The position numbers were made by a program, and so were the translations under genes. A stretch of 64,000 bases of DNA from the NCBI GenBank assembly GCA_907163345.1, contig CAJQUN010000014.1:930001-994000 (forward strand), written 5' to 3'. Every line of letters starts with the position of its first letter. Position 1 is the first letter of the stretch. The notes under the pieces are model-generated. The model ran no database searches and was not told the DNA's origin. It saw only the letters and a list, made by a program, of their open reading frames with translations. Positions 11,827 through 23,028 of the stretch are shown here, piece by piece. The DNA is from Haberlea rhodopensis. Taxonomy: Eukaryota > Streptophyta > Magnoliopsida > Lamiales > Gesneriaceae.

Positions 11827-14800
11827 ATGGCAACTAACAACGTTACTAGCACTTTATCACTGCGATCGGTCCTTGAGAAGGACAAATTAAATGGGACGAA
11901 TTTCCTAGACTGGCATAGGAACTTGAGGATAGTCCTCAAACAAGAAAAGAAACAATATGTCCTAGAGGAACCCTTGCCCGCTGAGGAACCTCCCCTAACA
12001 GCTACAAGAGCTGAAAAAGATGCTTACAAGAAGCATCAGAGTGACGCACTTGATGTTGGGTGCCTCATGCTTGCCACCATGAACTCTGAGCTTCAGAAGC
12101 AACATGAGGAAATGGAGGCGTTCGATATGATCGAACACTTAAAGCAGTTGTACCAACAGCAAGCAAGACAAGAGAGGTATGATGTCTCTAAGGCGTTATT
12201 TCAGTGCAGGATGGTAGAAGGAAGCCTAGTTGGAACTCATGTGCTCAAGATGATTGGGTACATTGAGAATCTGGACAAGCTGGGTTTTCCATTGGACCAA
12301 GAGTTGGCCACCGATGTGATCTTGCAATCGTTGCCTGAGAGCTTCAGTCAATTTGTAGTAAATTACAATATGACTGACATGGAAAAGACTCTACCACAAT
12401 TGCTTGGTATGTTGAGAACATATGAAGCAAATACTAAGAAGACTAAGGCCACAAATGTCCTTATTGTGAATAAGGGCAAAGGAAGGGCCAAAGCTAAAGG
12501 CAACAAGAAAGCAAAGAAAGTCTTTGCTAAATCTAAGCCAAAGTCTTATGCACTGAAGCCAAAGGGAGGGATAGCAAAGGAAGGGAACTGTTTCCATTGC
12601 GGTGAGACCGGCCATTGGAAAAGGAACTGCAAAGTATATGTGGAGGATCTAAAGAAAGGAAGTGTGACTTCCGCTTCAGGTATTTTTGTTATAGAAGTCA
12701 ATTTATCTACTTCTTCATCATGGGTATTAGATACTAGATGTGGATCTCACATTTGTGTAAATGTGCAGGACCTCAGAAAGAGTAGATTGTTGGCGAAAGG
12801 CGAAGTTGATCTCCGAGTTGGAAATGGAGCAAGAGTTGCTGCATTAGCTATAGGAGATTATCATTTAGCTTTACCTTCTGGTTTATCATTGATTTTAAAA
12901 GACTGTTATTTTGTGCCATCTATTACTAAAAACATAATTTCTATTTCTTGTTTAGACAAGTATGGTTTTTCATTTATAATAAAGGACAACTGTTGTTCTA
13001 TTTATTTAAATGATATGTTTTATGCTAGTGCACAAATGGTGAATGGTCTTTATGTATTAAATCTTGATATACCTATCTATAACATAAATACTAAAAGGAT
13101 TAAAAATAATGATTGTAATCCGACTTATCTCTGGCATTGTCGCTTGGGGCACATAAACGAGAACCGCATATCTAAACTTCATAAAGATGGAGTATTAGAT
13201 TCATTTGATTTTGAATCATATGAAATATGCGAATCTTGTTTAATGGGCAAGATGACAAAAGCCCCTTTCAAGGGACATGTTGAAAGGGCAAGTGTTTTAT
13301 TGGGACTAATACATAGTGATGTATGTGGACCAATAAGTACACAAGCTAGAGGTGGTTTTCAATACTTCGTTACATTTACTGATGACCTCAGTAGATATGG
13401 GTATGTGTACCTAATGAAGCATAAGCATGAAACCTTTGAAAAGTTCAAAGATTTCAAAAATGAAGTACAAAACCAACTTGGCAAAAGTATCAAAATACTT
13501 CGATCAGATCGAGGAGGTGAATACCTAAGCCAAGAGTTTCATGACTATCTAAAGGAGTGTGGGATAGTCCCACAACTCACTCCTCCGTATACTCCACAAT
13601 GGAATGGTGTATCCGAGAGGAGAAATCGAACCTTGTTGGACATGGTTAGATCAATGATGAGTCATGCAGATCTTCCGATATCGTTTTGGGGACACGCTCT
13701 AGAAACAACGATTTTCTTACTGAACCGTGTTCCATCTAAATCAGTGGAAAAGACACCATATGAGATATGGACTGGGAAGCGTCCTAGTATGTCTTTTATG
13801 AAGATTTGGGGTTGTGAGGCTTTCGTTAGACGTCACGCCACTAACAAACTTGGACCCAAATCTGATAAGTGTTTATTTGTGGGGTATCCTAAGGAAACGA
13901 AAGGATACTATTTCTATTATCCCACCGAGAACAAAGTAGTTGTTGCTCGGACTGGTGTATTTCTTGAAAGAGAATTTATTTCTAGAAAAACCAGTGGGAG
14001 AAAAATAGAACTTAGTGAAGTTCAACCACAAGAAAACACTGAACCTGAGATTGAGATGGAAACAGAGCAGGCTCCGCAAGCTGTTGTGGAAGAAGCACCT
14101 GCTCAAGAGACACAAGCCCAGCGTAGGTCTGTAAGAGAACACCGGGAGCCACAGAGATATGGATTTCTTGTGACTCAACAAGGTGACTTACTACTTATTG
14201 ATGAGGATGAGCCGTCATCTTATCAACAAGCTATAATGGGCAATGATTCTGAGAAATGGCAAGAGGCCATGAAATCTGAGATGGAATCCATGTATGCAAA
14301 CCAAGTATGGACTTTGGTTGATCCACCTGAAGGGGTACGACCCATAGGGTGCAAATGGATTTTCAAGAAAAAGACCGATATGGATGGTAACGTACAAACC
14401 TATAAAGGTCGGCTGGTTTCAAAAGGATTCAAACAAATTCATGGTATTGACTATGATGAAACCTTTTCACCAGTGGCCATGGTTAAATCCATAAGGATCT
14501 TACTTGCAATAGCTGCATTTCATGATTATGAAATCTGGCAAATGGATGTCAAAACAGCTTTCCTTAATGGAAATCTGCTCGAGGATGTGTACATGACACA
14601 GCCCGAGGGTTTTGTCGATCCAAAGGATGCTGGAAAGATATGCAAGCTACAACGATCCATTTATGGATTGAAGCAAGCTTCTCGGAGTTGGAATCTTCGT
14701 TTTGATGATGCAATCAAAGAGTTTGGTTTTATCAAAAACGAAGATGAACCTTGTGTCTACAAGAAGGTCAGTGGGAGCGTAATCATTTTCCTAGTGTTGT

Positions 14801-15789
14801 ATGTAGATGACATACTTCTTATAGGAAATGATATCCCTGCCTTGCAATCTGTAAAGATTTGGCTAGGAAACTGCTTTTCGATGAAAGATTTAGGAGAAGC
14901 CACCTATGTATTAGGAATCAAGATCTATAGAGATAGATCAAGAAGGCTTCTTGGTCTAAGTCAAAGTACATACATAGACAAGGTGCTTAAAAGGTTTAGC
15001 ATGCAAGAATCCAAGAAAGGATTCGTGCCTATGACGCATGGCATTTATCTCTCGAAGGAACAGTGTCCTTCAACAGAAGATGAGAGACAACGCATGAGTA
15101 AGATTCCATACGCGTCAGCTATTGGATCTATCATGTATGCCATGATATGTACTCGTCCCGATGTATCGTATGCTTTGAGCATGACGAGCAGATATCAAGT
15201 TGATCCAGGTGAAGGTCACTGGATTGCTGTCAAGAACATCCTGAAGTACTTGAGAAGGACTAAGGATACATTCTTGATTTATGGAGGTGAGGAAGAGCTC
15301 AATGTAATGGGTTACACTGATGCAAGCTTCCAAACCGACAAAGATGATTTTCGATCGCAATCTGGATATGTGTATTGCCTAAATGGAGGTGCTGTGAGCT
15401 GGAAGAGTTCAAAGCAAGAAACAGTAGCCGATTCTACAACGGAAGCTGAGTATATTGCTGCCTCGGATGCAGCAAAGGAAGCTGTTTGGATGAGGAAGTT
15501 CATTTCTGAACTTGGAGTGGTGCCTAGCATTAAAGATCCGATAGAACTCTATTGTGACAACAATGGAGCGATCGCATTAGCTAAGGAACCAAGATCTCAC
15601 CAAAGATCCAAACACATACTTAGGCGGTTCCATTTCATTCGAGAAATCGTTGAAAGGGGAGATGTTAAAATATGCAAAGTACCAACAGATGATAATGTAT
15701 CTGACCCATTGACGAAGCCACTGTCACAGCAGAAGCATGATCGTCATACTAGATCTCTAGGCATTAGGTATATGTCTGAGTGGTCTTAG
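11827..15789 (+). CDS. gag-pol: Ty1/copia gag-pol polyprotein, open but with altered protease triad
   Basis: A single 1320-residue frame encodes the polyprotein that is cleaved into gag, protease, integrase, RT and RNase H. Visible landmarks are: zinc knuckle Cys255-x2-Cys258-x4-His263-x4-Cys268; protease segment WVLDT-R-CGSHIC, where the expected Asp-Thr-Gly is Asp302-Thr303-Arg304; integrase zinc site His437-x4-His442 and Cys468-x2-Cys471; catalytic Asp498, Asp561 and Glu597 (35 residues between the last two); RT YVDD at 992-995; RNase H acidic residues Asp1165, Glu1206 and Asp1244. The length is normal for the family. The ATG at 11827 fits because the minus-strand sister starts at the same place. 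Apart from Arg304 no defect is seen. One AGA for GGA change would account for it, and it probably blocks self-cleavage (inference). Confidence 0.96.
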   Translation: MATNNVTSTLSLRSVLEKDKLNGTNFLDWHRNLRIVLKQEKKQYVLEEPLPAEEPPLTATRAEKDAYKKHQSDALDVGCLMLATMNSELQKQHEEMEAFDMIEHLKQLYQQQARQERYDVSKALFQCRMVEGSLVGTHVLKMIGYIENLDKLGFPLDQELATDVILQSLPESFSQFVVNYNMTDMEKTLPQLLGMLRTYEANTKKTKATNVLIVNKGKGRAKAKGNKKAKKVFAKSKPKSYALKPKGGIAKEGNCFHCGETGHWKRNCKVYVEDLKKGSVTSASGIFVIEVNLSTSSSWVLDTRCGSHICVNVQDLRKSRLLAKGEVDLRVGNGARVAALAIGDYHLALPSGLSLILKDCYFVPSITKNIISISCLDKYGFSFIIKDNCCSIYLNDMFYASAQMVNGLYVLNLDIPIYNINTKRIKNNDCNPTYLWHCRLGHINENRISKLHKDGVLDSFDFESYEICESCLMGKMTKAPFKGHVERASVLLGLIHSDVCGPISTQARGGFQYFVTFTDDLSRYGYVYLMKHKHETFEKFKDFKNEVQNQLGKSIKILRSDRGGEYLSQEFHDYLKECGIVPQLTPPYTPQWNGVSERRNRTLLDMVRSMMSHADLPISFWGHALETTIFLLNRVPSKSVEKTPYEIWTGKRPSMSFMKIWGCEAFVRRHATNKLGPKSDKCLFVGYPKETKGYYFYYPTENKVVVARTGVFLEREFISRKTSGRKIELSEVQPQENTEPEIEMETEQAPQAVVEEAPAQETQAQRRSVREHREPQRYGFLVTQQGDLLLIDEDEPSSYQQAIMGNDSEKWQEAMKSEMESMYANQVWTLVDPPEGVRPIGCKWIFKKKTDMDGNVQTYKGRLVSKGFKQIHGIDYDETFSPVAMVKSIRILLAIAAFHDYEIWQMDVKTAFLNGNLLEDVYMTQPEGFVDPKDAGKICKLQRSIYGLKQASRSWNLRFDDAIKEFGFIKNEDEPCVYKKVSGSVIIFLVLYVDDILLIGNDIPALQSVKIWLGNCFSMKDLGEATYVLGIKIYRDRSRRLLGLSQSTYIDKVLKRFSMQESKKGFVPMTHGIYLSKEQCPSTEDERQRMSKIPYASAIGSIMYAMICTRPDVSYALSMTSRYQVDPGEGHWIAVKNILKYLRRTKDTFLIYGGEEELNVMGYTDASFQTDKDDFRSQSGYVYCLNGGAVSWKSSKQETVADSTTEAEYIAASDAAKEAVWMRKFISELGVVPSIKDPIELYCDNNGAIALAKEPRSHQRSKHILRRFHFIREIVERGDVKICKVPTDDNVSDPLTKPLSQQKHDRHTRSLGIRYMSEWS

Positions 15790-15792
15790 TGC

Positions 15793-15804
15793 AAGTGGGA
15801 GATT
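15793..15804 (+). promoter_or_regulatory. Polypurine tract of Copia-1R
   Basis: AAGTGGGAGATT lies directly before the 3' LTR and primes plus-strand synthesis. Copia-2 has the same AAGTGGGAGAT at its 3' LTR. Confidence 0.88.
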
Positions 15805-17296
15805 TGTTGGGATATGCCCTAAGACACATCATTAGATGATTGTTTATGACATACAATGTAATATGATTTATGAATGGCAATTCATTATTATATATTATTC
15901 TTTTCACTGTGCAATGTGAATTAATATATATGTTAATGTCCTTAGAATAATATTGTATTATTCTTAAAGATGTCCCTAGTCAAGTATTATAATGAATAGG
16001 GATAATGATAATACGTTGAGACTAGTATGTGTTGATCGATGAATTGTTCATTGATATGAGATATCAAATCAACATATAGGTACATGTTAGAGAACGATGT
16101 ACTGGACAGACCCACCATGAGAATGCAACATGGATAGTTATATGATCGTCATATGCAATTCTCATAGTGATAATAATGTATGTAATCCTTACGACTTGTG
16201 ATCATCAGAGATCCCAACATAAGGAGTTATGTATCTTGATATCGTCAAACGTTACCCGTAACAGGGTATACTATAAAGGCGACTATTGGATACACTACGA
16301 ATTATGTAGAGGGATGTTGACTGATCGAGATAGGATTTGTCCCTCCTATATAACAGGAGATGTGTTAGGCCCTTGATCAAGTGAGAACTAAAATGCATGG
16401 CCATGCTCGAATGAGTCGATATGAGATATCGAGCTTATTCGTTTATTCTAGTTCTACTTGGGGATCAAGAAATAAAGATTGGATATACGAGTATGCACTA
16501 TTCCATGACTCGTGTTCAATCTAAACACAAAGGACAAAGGGATTAAGTTACATGATTAATATTATCACAAGTTCTAAAGGTTATGTCGAGTCATTGACAT
16601 TCTTGTAATTTGGGTAGCATTGATGTGTTGCTAGATACCGCTCAATGCTTGCGACATAAAATGAGATTTATGTCACTGCCAACATTACAAGATCCTATCG
16701 GGTCGCACAAAAGATTAAATCAAGAAGGGAAATTAAATTCATTGGATGAATTAATTAATTAAGAAGAGTCTTAATTAAGTGATTAAAAGGTTTTAATTAA
16801 ATCATGGGTTTGGGCCCATAAGACTTTAAGAAAGTCTTGAACCTTAATTAAAAGCCTCATAATATAAATACAAGGTTTTGATTAATTGCTAATCACACTT
16901 TCATATCATTGCTTGATATCATAAAACCTAACTCCTCAAGCACTCTCGGCCGCCTCCTTCAAAGCCGTGAGCTTTTCATCGCCGCCGTGTTACTTGGTGG
17001 TTCGTGGTGGTCGTCGATCGGTTATTGTAACCGTGAGTCTTGTTTGTTCAAGAATAAGTCTAGCAACTTGTTCTTGAACATCCCTTTCGATTTGATCGTG
17101 TGGATACCGCAGAGATGAAGGTGCAAACTTTCGTTTGTGACTCGTGGTGCTACAACGAGGATTCTGCTTCAAACACGCTACAAGGGTGACACTTGTTATT
17201 CCTTTATCCGATATGAAATCCTATGTATAGATCTGCTGGTTAGTAATCCATATAAAATTTTATTCCGCTGCGTTGTATGCTCTTGGATTACTTACA
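15805..17296 (+). repeat. Copia-1R 3' LTR
   Basis: A 1492-bp LTR, nearly identical to the 5' LTR. It ends CTTACA and is followed by target duplication GTATC. Confidence 0.96.
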
Positions 17297-17301
17297 GTAT
17301 C

Positions 17302-17815
17302 CATACCTCTTGGGGACTTCAAATATCACACCAAATCCCACAAATCAAGTTTTTTGGAAGGATTTCTCTTCGCCTCTTTGCTCAAACTCGAAAATGGAAG
17401 ATAAGGAGGGTTTGGGTGGTTGATTTGGGGAAAGTTGAAAAGTGATGGTATGGTGGGGGGTTTGGGGGGTATTAAGTGGGTTAAAAAAATAAAATCATTT
17501 GCACTCCATAATTACCATGGTGTATAAAACACCCCAACATGATATTTTAAAAGCATTATTCCAAAATGTACCAAAATACCAATTAAACTCATGCTTTCCA
17601 ATTAATTGATAACCATAACAAATAAATCATGCTAATATTCAATTCTCCCAACATGCACAACATGCACCCTGAAATGCACTCCCGGGTCACTCTTTCCATG
17701 TGACCATGCAGTTCAATATGATAATTAAATCCATCACATAACTCAATTATCACCAATTAATCATATAAACATAATTAATGCCCAAATTGCAATTAATTAT
17801 TTCAGGGATATCACA
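17302..17815 (-). repeat. C1 left LTR, part 2
   Basis: The LTR continues after Copia-1R (CATACCTCTTGGGG...) and ends GATATCACA at 17815. The matching uninterrupted stretch is at 35305-35809. Confidence 0.92.
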
Positions 17816-17851
17816 ATACTCCCCTACTTATAAGATTTCGTCCTCGAAATC
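17816..17851 (-). promoter_or_regulatory. C1 polypurine tract and adjacent hairpin
   Basis: On the minus strand AAGTAGGGGAGTAT precedes the LTR and serves as polypurine tract. Next to it, 17834-17851 is GATTTCGTCCTCGAAATC, a perfect 7-bp stem with a 4-nt loop. Confidence 0.88.
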
Positions 17852-17859
17852 ACATGCAC

Positions 17860-19698
17860 TTACCCCAGCATGAAACAAAACATAAATAACATACCAGAAA
17901 ATAGTTCCGGGTAGTGCTGCACCATATGCCGCTCTGTCTCCCACGTAGCCTCCTCGACACCCCTGCGATCCCACTGAACCTTGATCATAGATATCACTTT
18001 GTTCCGAAGTCTGCGGCCTGCTCGATCCAGAATTCTAACAGGCCGTTCCACATAGGATACATCGGATTCTAACTGAACCTCAGAAGGCTGCAACACATGA
18101 GATGGATCCGGCTCATACATCCGCAACATAGACACATGGAACACATCATGTATACCCGACAAAGAAGGTGGCAAAGCCAGTCGGTAAGCTAAGGTGCCAA
18201 TGCGCTGTAAAATCTCGTACGGTCCGACATACCTCAGAGATAGTTTCCGCGCATCCCAAATCGTACAACACCTCTGAAAGGTGAGATCTTCAAGAATACC
18301 TTATCTCCCAACTGAAACTCCAACGGTCTCCGCCGTTTATTCGCATAAGCTGCCTGTCTATCCTGGGCTGCTTTCATTTTCTGTCTTATCATCTTTATTT
18401 TCTCTTCCATTTCCCGAATCAATTCCGGTCCTCCGACCGATTTGCGGTCCAAGTCATCCCAACACAAGGGTGATCTACACCGTCTGCCATAAAGGGCCTC
18501 AAAAGGAGCCATCTGAATGCTTGCCTGGTAGCTATTATTATAAGAAAACTCTACCAAGGCCACTGAATCCTGCCAAGAAGCATCGAACTCCAATACACAA
18601 GCCCTCAACATGTCTTAGAGCATTTGGATAGTACGCTCGGTCTGGCCATCCGTCTGAGGATGATAAGCAGTGCTCAATCTAACTTCAGTTCCCTAAGGCT
18701 GACTGAAGACCCTCCCAAAAATGAGATGTGAATCGTGGATCTCGATCCGACACTATGGAAATGGGAATCCCATGCAATCTCACCACATCTCGAATATACA
18801 ACTGAGCCATCCTCAAAAAGGTGAAGGTCATGCTATAGGGAATGAAATGAGCTACCTTAGTCAATCGATCCACAATCACCCAAATAGCATCAAAACCCGA
18901 GGCACTCCTCGGCAGGTGAGTCACGAAGTCCATGGAAATGTGTTCCCACTTTCACTTCGGTATCTCCAAGCTTTTCAACTCGCCGCCAGGTCTCTGTCTC
19001 TCTGCCTTAACCCGCTGGCAGATCAAGCACCTCTTAACAAAAGCGACGACATCATACTTCATTCTTTTCCACCAAAACTGATCAGGTAGATCTTTATACA
19101 TCTTCTTCCCGCCTGGGTGGATGCTAAGTCTGCTACTATGAGCTCGCTCCAAGACCCCTTTACGCAACTCCGGCGTACTCGGAACCACCCAACGGTTACC
19201 CAATCTCAAGGATCCGTCATCGGCCATTCTGAAATTCATGGTTGACCAAGATGTACTAAAGATAACCATCTCTGAACCTCATCATCTGACTTCTGAGCTC
19301 TCCTGATGTTCTCATAGATATCCGGCTCAGCTAACAAGGTCGATACATACACGGGCGATGTATCTATGTCAAAATCATAACCTAGATGACAATAGGAAGT
19401 CATCATGGCTGACCAATGGATGACGTCCTCAGCATTACTCCTCACTTTCCGGCTCAAAGCGTCTACTGTCAAGTTAGCTTTTCCGGGATGGTACTCAATC
19501 TCACAATCATAGTCCTTGAGTAAGTCCATCCATCTTCTCTACCTCATGTTCAGTTCTGCCTGAGTGAATAAGAACTTCAGGCTCTTGTGATCCGTGTAAA
19601 TGGTAAACGACGTACCATACAAATAATGCCTCCAAATCTTCAGGGCAAAGATAATAGCTGCCAACTCCAAATCATGGACTGTGTATCTAGCCTCATGC
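17860..19698 (-). pseudogene. C1 pol remnant: RNase H end, integrase, chromodomain-like C-terminus
   Basis: Read on the minus strand from 19698 the fragments give the RNase H end and connection (EIEYHPGKANL), the integrase zinc region (HSSRLSIHPGGKKMYKDL...CLICQ), the core (MDFVTHLP, SIVSDRDPRFTSHFW) and a C-terminal part (YRLALPPSLSGIHDVFHV) ending in a chromodomain-like segment WDRRGVEEATWETE. They are broken by frameshifts near 18180-18240, 18615-18690 and 18940, and by a stop in the RNase H region near 19540. Upstream, solo LTR A2 interrupts RNase H at 19699; pol resumes at 22036. Comparison with C2 shows the order is complete but non-functional. Confidence 0.93.
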
Positions 19699-22035
19699 TG
19701 TAAGGACCCCCGTGCCCTTAACCCGTTATTAGTGTATTAAGCCATATCATTAGTGCATTTAATCATACTATCAGGGGAAAAACCATATGCAAGTGCAACA
19801 CCATATGCTATCCAAAAAATTTCTTGCATTTAAACCACATAATATTCACATTCCCCAACCATGATTATCCATATAACATGCACCATCATAATACACTAAC
19901 AATACTCTTAGTTCATTTAGCAATTCTATATCTAATTGCGTGCAAACCATAAATGAACAGAGAAGAGTCGTAGCCCGTTTATACATTCCATATACACGTA
20001 ATATGTACTCACATAAGAGCACCCAATGAATGAGCGTGCATCTAATGTATAAAACACTCTGCTGGATACCGTTACTGGTGCTTCGATCCTGGAAGCACCT
20101 CTCAAGCGCAACTCGATCTCGACTCTGGATTTGAGCGCCTGTCCATCCAGCTCTGGTACCTCAATCCTGGAAGTACTTCAATCAACAGCCCGAGCTCAAC
20201 TCCAAAGCTGCTGCTACACCTGTACCACCTGCCCCAACAGAGACAGCCCCCACACGGGGTGAGCATACCAATATCCCAATCCAATAACCACAACAATACA
20301 ATTCATAATTTACAACAATGTAAATGCTATGAAATACAAAATATACTCCCTGGATGGCATCATCCTCATCCGGGGTTTCCTGTACTGTCCCTATTCTCAA
20401 AACACTGAAACCATCAAATTCCCAAATGCCAGTTGATCATTACATTGATTAACAATTCTATGAGCCATATACCAATGTCATAATCAATAACATCAAATCA
20501 TTAAACAATGATTATAGACAATCCATGTTTCTCACTTATGGTTTCATAGCTCTATTTCACTGCTCGCTCTACAATAGCAGCATTCCATTTCCACGCATGC
20601 TCGATGGCAGCGGCGTCATAATCGATGTTCGCTCACAGGCGACAACATCCCAATCATTGCTCGCTCAAAAGCGGCACCATACAATTCTCAATGCATATAT
20701 AGACATTTGAAGCAAGTATAATAAACCATGTATTTCAATCTCCGTTTATTGCTAATACCATGTGTCATGCATTTCCACACACATTCATTGCAATACAGTG
20801 TACCAAGCACTCAACAATTGCAATTATATTAAAGGGCTATGCTCGTACGTCATACGTACCTTATACTTTCCGTAGTTCAAGTCCAAATCTTGCCTTGGTC
20901 CCGTGACCGATGAATTATATGCTAAACACGATAATAATCCACAATTAATCTCAAGCATGCAATCGTGTGCCCAAGCATGTTCACAAACCCCAAATATATC
21001 GTCATCCATGATGATAAACCATTTTAAAATGCCCTGGGCGAAGCATGCATCGAAAACTCAACACGAAATAAATCCCCAAAATAAGGCATTGGCGATCGAT
21101 CGCATGATTTCAGGCGATCGATCGCCTCGCGAAAACAGGAACAGGCGATCGATCGCTCCTTTTCAGGCGATCGGTCCGCCTCTTAGTGTAAATGGCTACT
21201 GCCTCATGGCGATCGATCGCTTCATTTGAGGCGGTCGATCGCCTCACTGTTCATCTTCCTGAAATTTCCAACAACGTCGCGGCGATCGATCGCCCTGCCC
21301 TAGGGATCGATCGCCTCGACCTGAAAAAGCCAAAAATGGCGATTTTCTTGCAAAATTTTGCCCAACAACAAACCTCACACCCCTTACAACATTAAACCTC
21401 AAAATAAACGCCATAAAAACTCCTCAAACCAACCAACCCAAAATTCTATAAAAACTCATTTCTTTAAATCCAACACAAAACCTTCCCAACCACCACAAAA
21501 CCACTATCAAAACGAAGATAAATGCGAGGGGATGAATAATACCTTATTATCTTCGAGAAATCCGGCTCCTAGGACGAGCCTCCAACGATTTTGCCCAACA
21601 AAAGGGAAAGGGGAAGGGTTTGGGGTGAGAGAGGCGAGAGAGAGGGAGAGGAGAGGAATGGAATGGATTCCAAATGACGGAATCCCGAGTCCAACTGGTA
21701 TATAGCAAAAATGCCCCAGAATACCAATACCTCCACAAATACATCATGATTCATTAAAAATCATCTGTTTTCAAAAACTCTCTCTCCAATATCAAATCCC
21801 CAGACTGGCCCCAACATAAGGCACCCCGGACACCAAGTCTCACTAAAACCCAACTCATAGGTTTTTCACCAAAATGAGAATACAATCTCAAATCTTTGGA
21901 TCCGACGATCCCAGATGCCATTTAAACAACCTCGGGAGACACAAAACCGCAATTAATTCCTAATTGCCACAATTAAAAATCCATCAAGGACTAATACCAT
22001 CCCGGGATTAACACCATAATTCCCCGGACATCACA
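19699..22035 (-). mobile_element. Solo LTR A2 inserted in C1 pol
   Basis: A 2337-bp LTR (TGTAAGGACC...CATCACA) flanked by CATGC at 19694-19698 and 22036-22040, with no internal region. Removing it and one duplication restores the RNase H region in C2-like order (compare 41263). It probably formed by LTR-LTR recombination of a whole element. Orientation is minus by comparison of shared motifs with C1 and C2 LTRs. It has a palindrome array at 21094-21312. No gene is seen. Confidence 0.94.
21094..21312. repeat. Eight-site palindrome array in solo LTR A2
   Basis: Sites start at 21094, 21117, 21147, 21169, 21211, 21233, 21284 and 21305. Sites 4 and 6 carry mismatches. Distances are 23, 30, 22, 42, 22, 51 and 21 bp, so grouping is in pairs rather than 2+4+2. 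Confidence 0.88.
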
Positions 22036-22461
22036 CATGCGGCTTCAACTGTCTCGATGCATAAGCTACCACATGCTTATCTTGCATCAGTACACACCCA
22101 AGGCCCTGAAGTGATACATCGGTATACAAAACAAATCTGGAGTTTTCCGTAGGAATTACTAATACCGATGCCGTCGTCAACCAGTGTTTCAACTCCTGGA
22201 AGCTCTCTTCACAAGCTTATGACCAAAAGAATGGTACTCCCTTCTGGGTCAACTGTGCCAACGGCTTGGCGATCTTAGAAAAACCCTCGACGAAACGCCG
22301 GTAATAGCTAGCCAAACCAAGGAAGCTCCGTATCTCGGGCACAGAAGTGGGTGCAGCCCACTCCATCACAGCTTCAATCTTCCTGGGATCTACAGATATC
22401 CCGCTGCTAGATATGACATGCCCCAGAAATACTACACTGCCCAACCAAAATTCACACTTGT
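22036..22461 (-). pseudogene. C1 pol remnant: RT end and start of RNase H
   Basis: The minus strand encodes the RT thumb and connection (VVFLGHVISSSGISVDPRKIE, with SFLGLASYYRRFVEGFSKI) and runs into the RNase H start. A stop near 22217 breaks the frame. It joins 19698 on one side after removal of solo LTR A2 and 32423 on the other after removal of element B. Confidence 0.9.
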
Positions 22462-23028
22462 TGTAGGGTCTCCCTACCTTAACAGCGATTAATAGACATA
22501 AGAAGGACTAATCATGCATTAATAACATCTTAAGGTTCTGGTTGTTACATGAGCTAACAGGATTACAGGCCAAAATAAAAGACTTCAAAATAATTCATTA
22601 CATTCCCAAAAGAATGTTAATATTTAGATTTATACTACTCCTAGAGTAGATACTAATCGTGACTTGAATCCTATACATTCCTGTGTTCCTAGTAGCTCAC
22701 TGCCTCAACCCGACCCTTAGTCTTTTAGCCCAAAAGCGTACCTACAGGGACAACACATCATAAGCATATACAATCTTACTTAACATCATAAAAACATCAT
22801 AGTAAATGATTGAAATATTGGTTAAGTGAATATGCTGGTTATTCATTAACTTCCTATCGTTGTCCCTGATTCATAATCATGCATATGGGCATCTTACCCT
22901 GTGGCATCTTACCACATTATAAACATCGCATGGCCTCTTACCATGTGGGGCATCTTACCCCGTGGCATCTTACCACAAATAACATCGCATGGCCTCTTAC
23001 CATATGGGGCATCTTACCCCGTGGCATC

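Larger units (their letters stand above)
8587..17296 (+). mobile_element. Complete Ty1/copia retrotransposon Copia-1R
   Basis: The element is 8710 bp with 5' LTR, primer site, leader, one gag-pol frame, polypurine tract and 3' LTR. The target duplication GTATC lies at 8582-8586 and 17297-17301. The matching empty site is in the other LTR of host element C1 at 35300-35304. Hand comparison of the LTRs shows about 21 differences, indels included, in roughly 1490 bp, so the insertion is young. Domain order PR-INT-RT-RH is that of Ty1/copia; lineage is Angela/Tork-like by overall resemblance. Confidence 0.97.

Noticed and set aside
22457..22461. Mismatch in the target duplication of element B (CTTGT against CTTGC), which could mean recombination between two elements
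   Set aside because: All other features of B agree with one insertion into C1 pol, and the pol sequence continues across the site. A single later mutation is enough.
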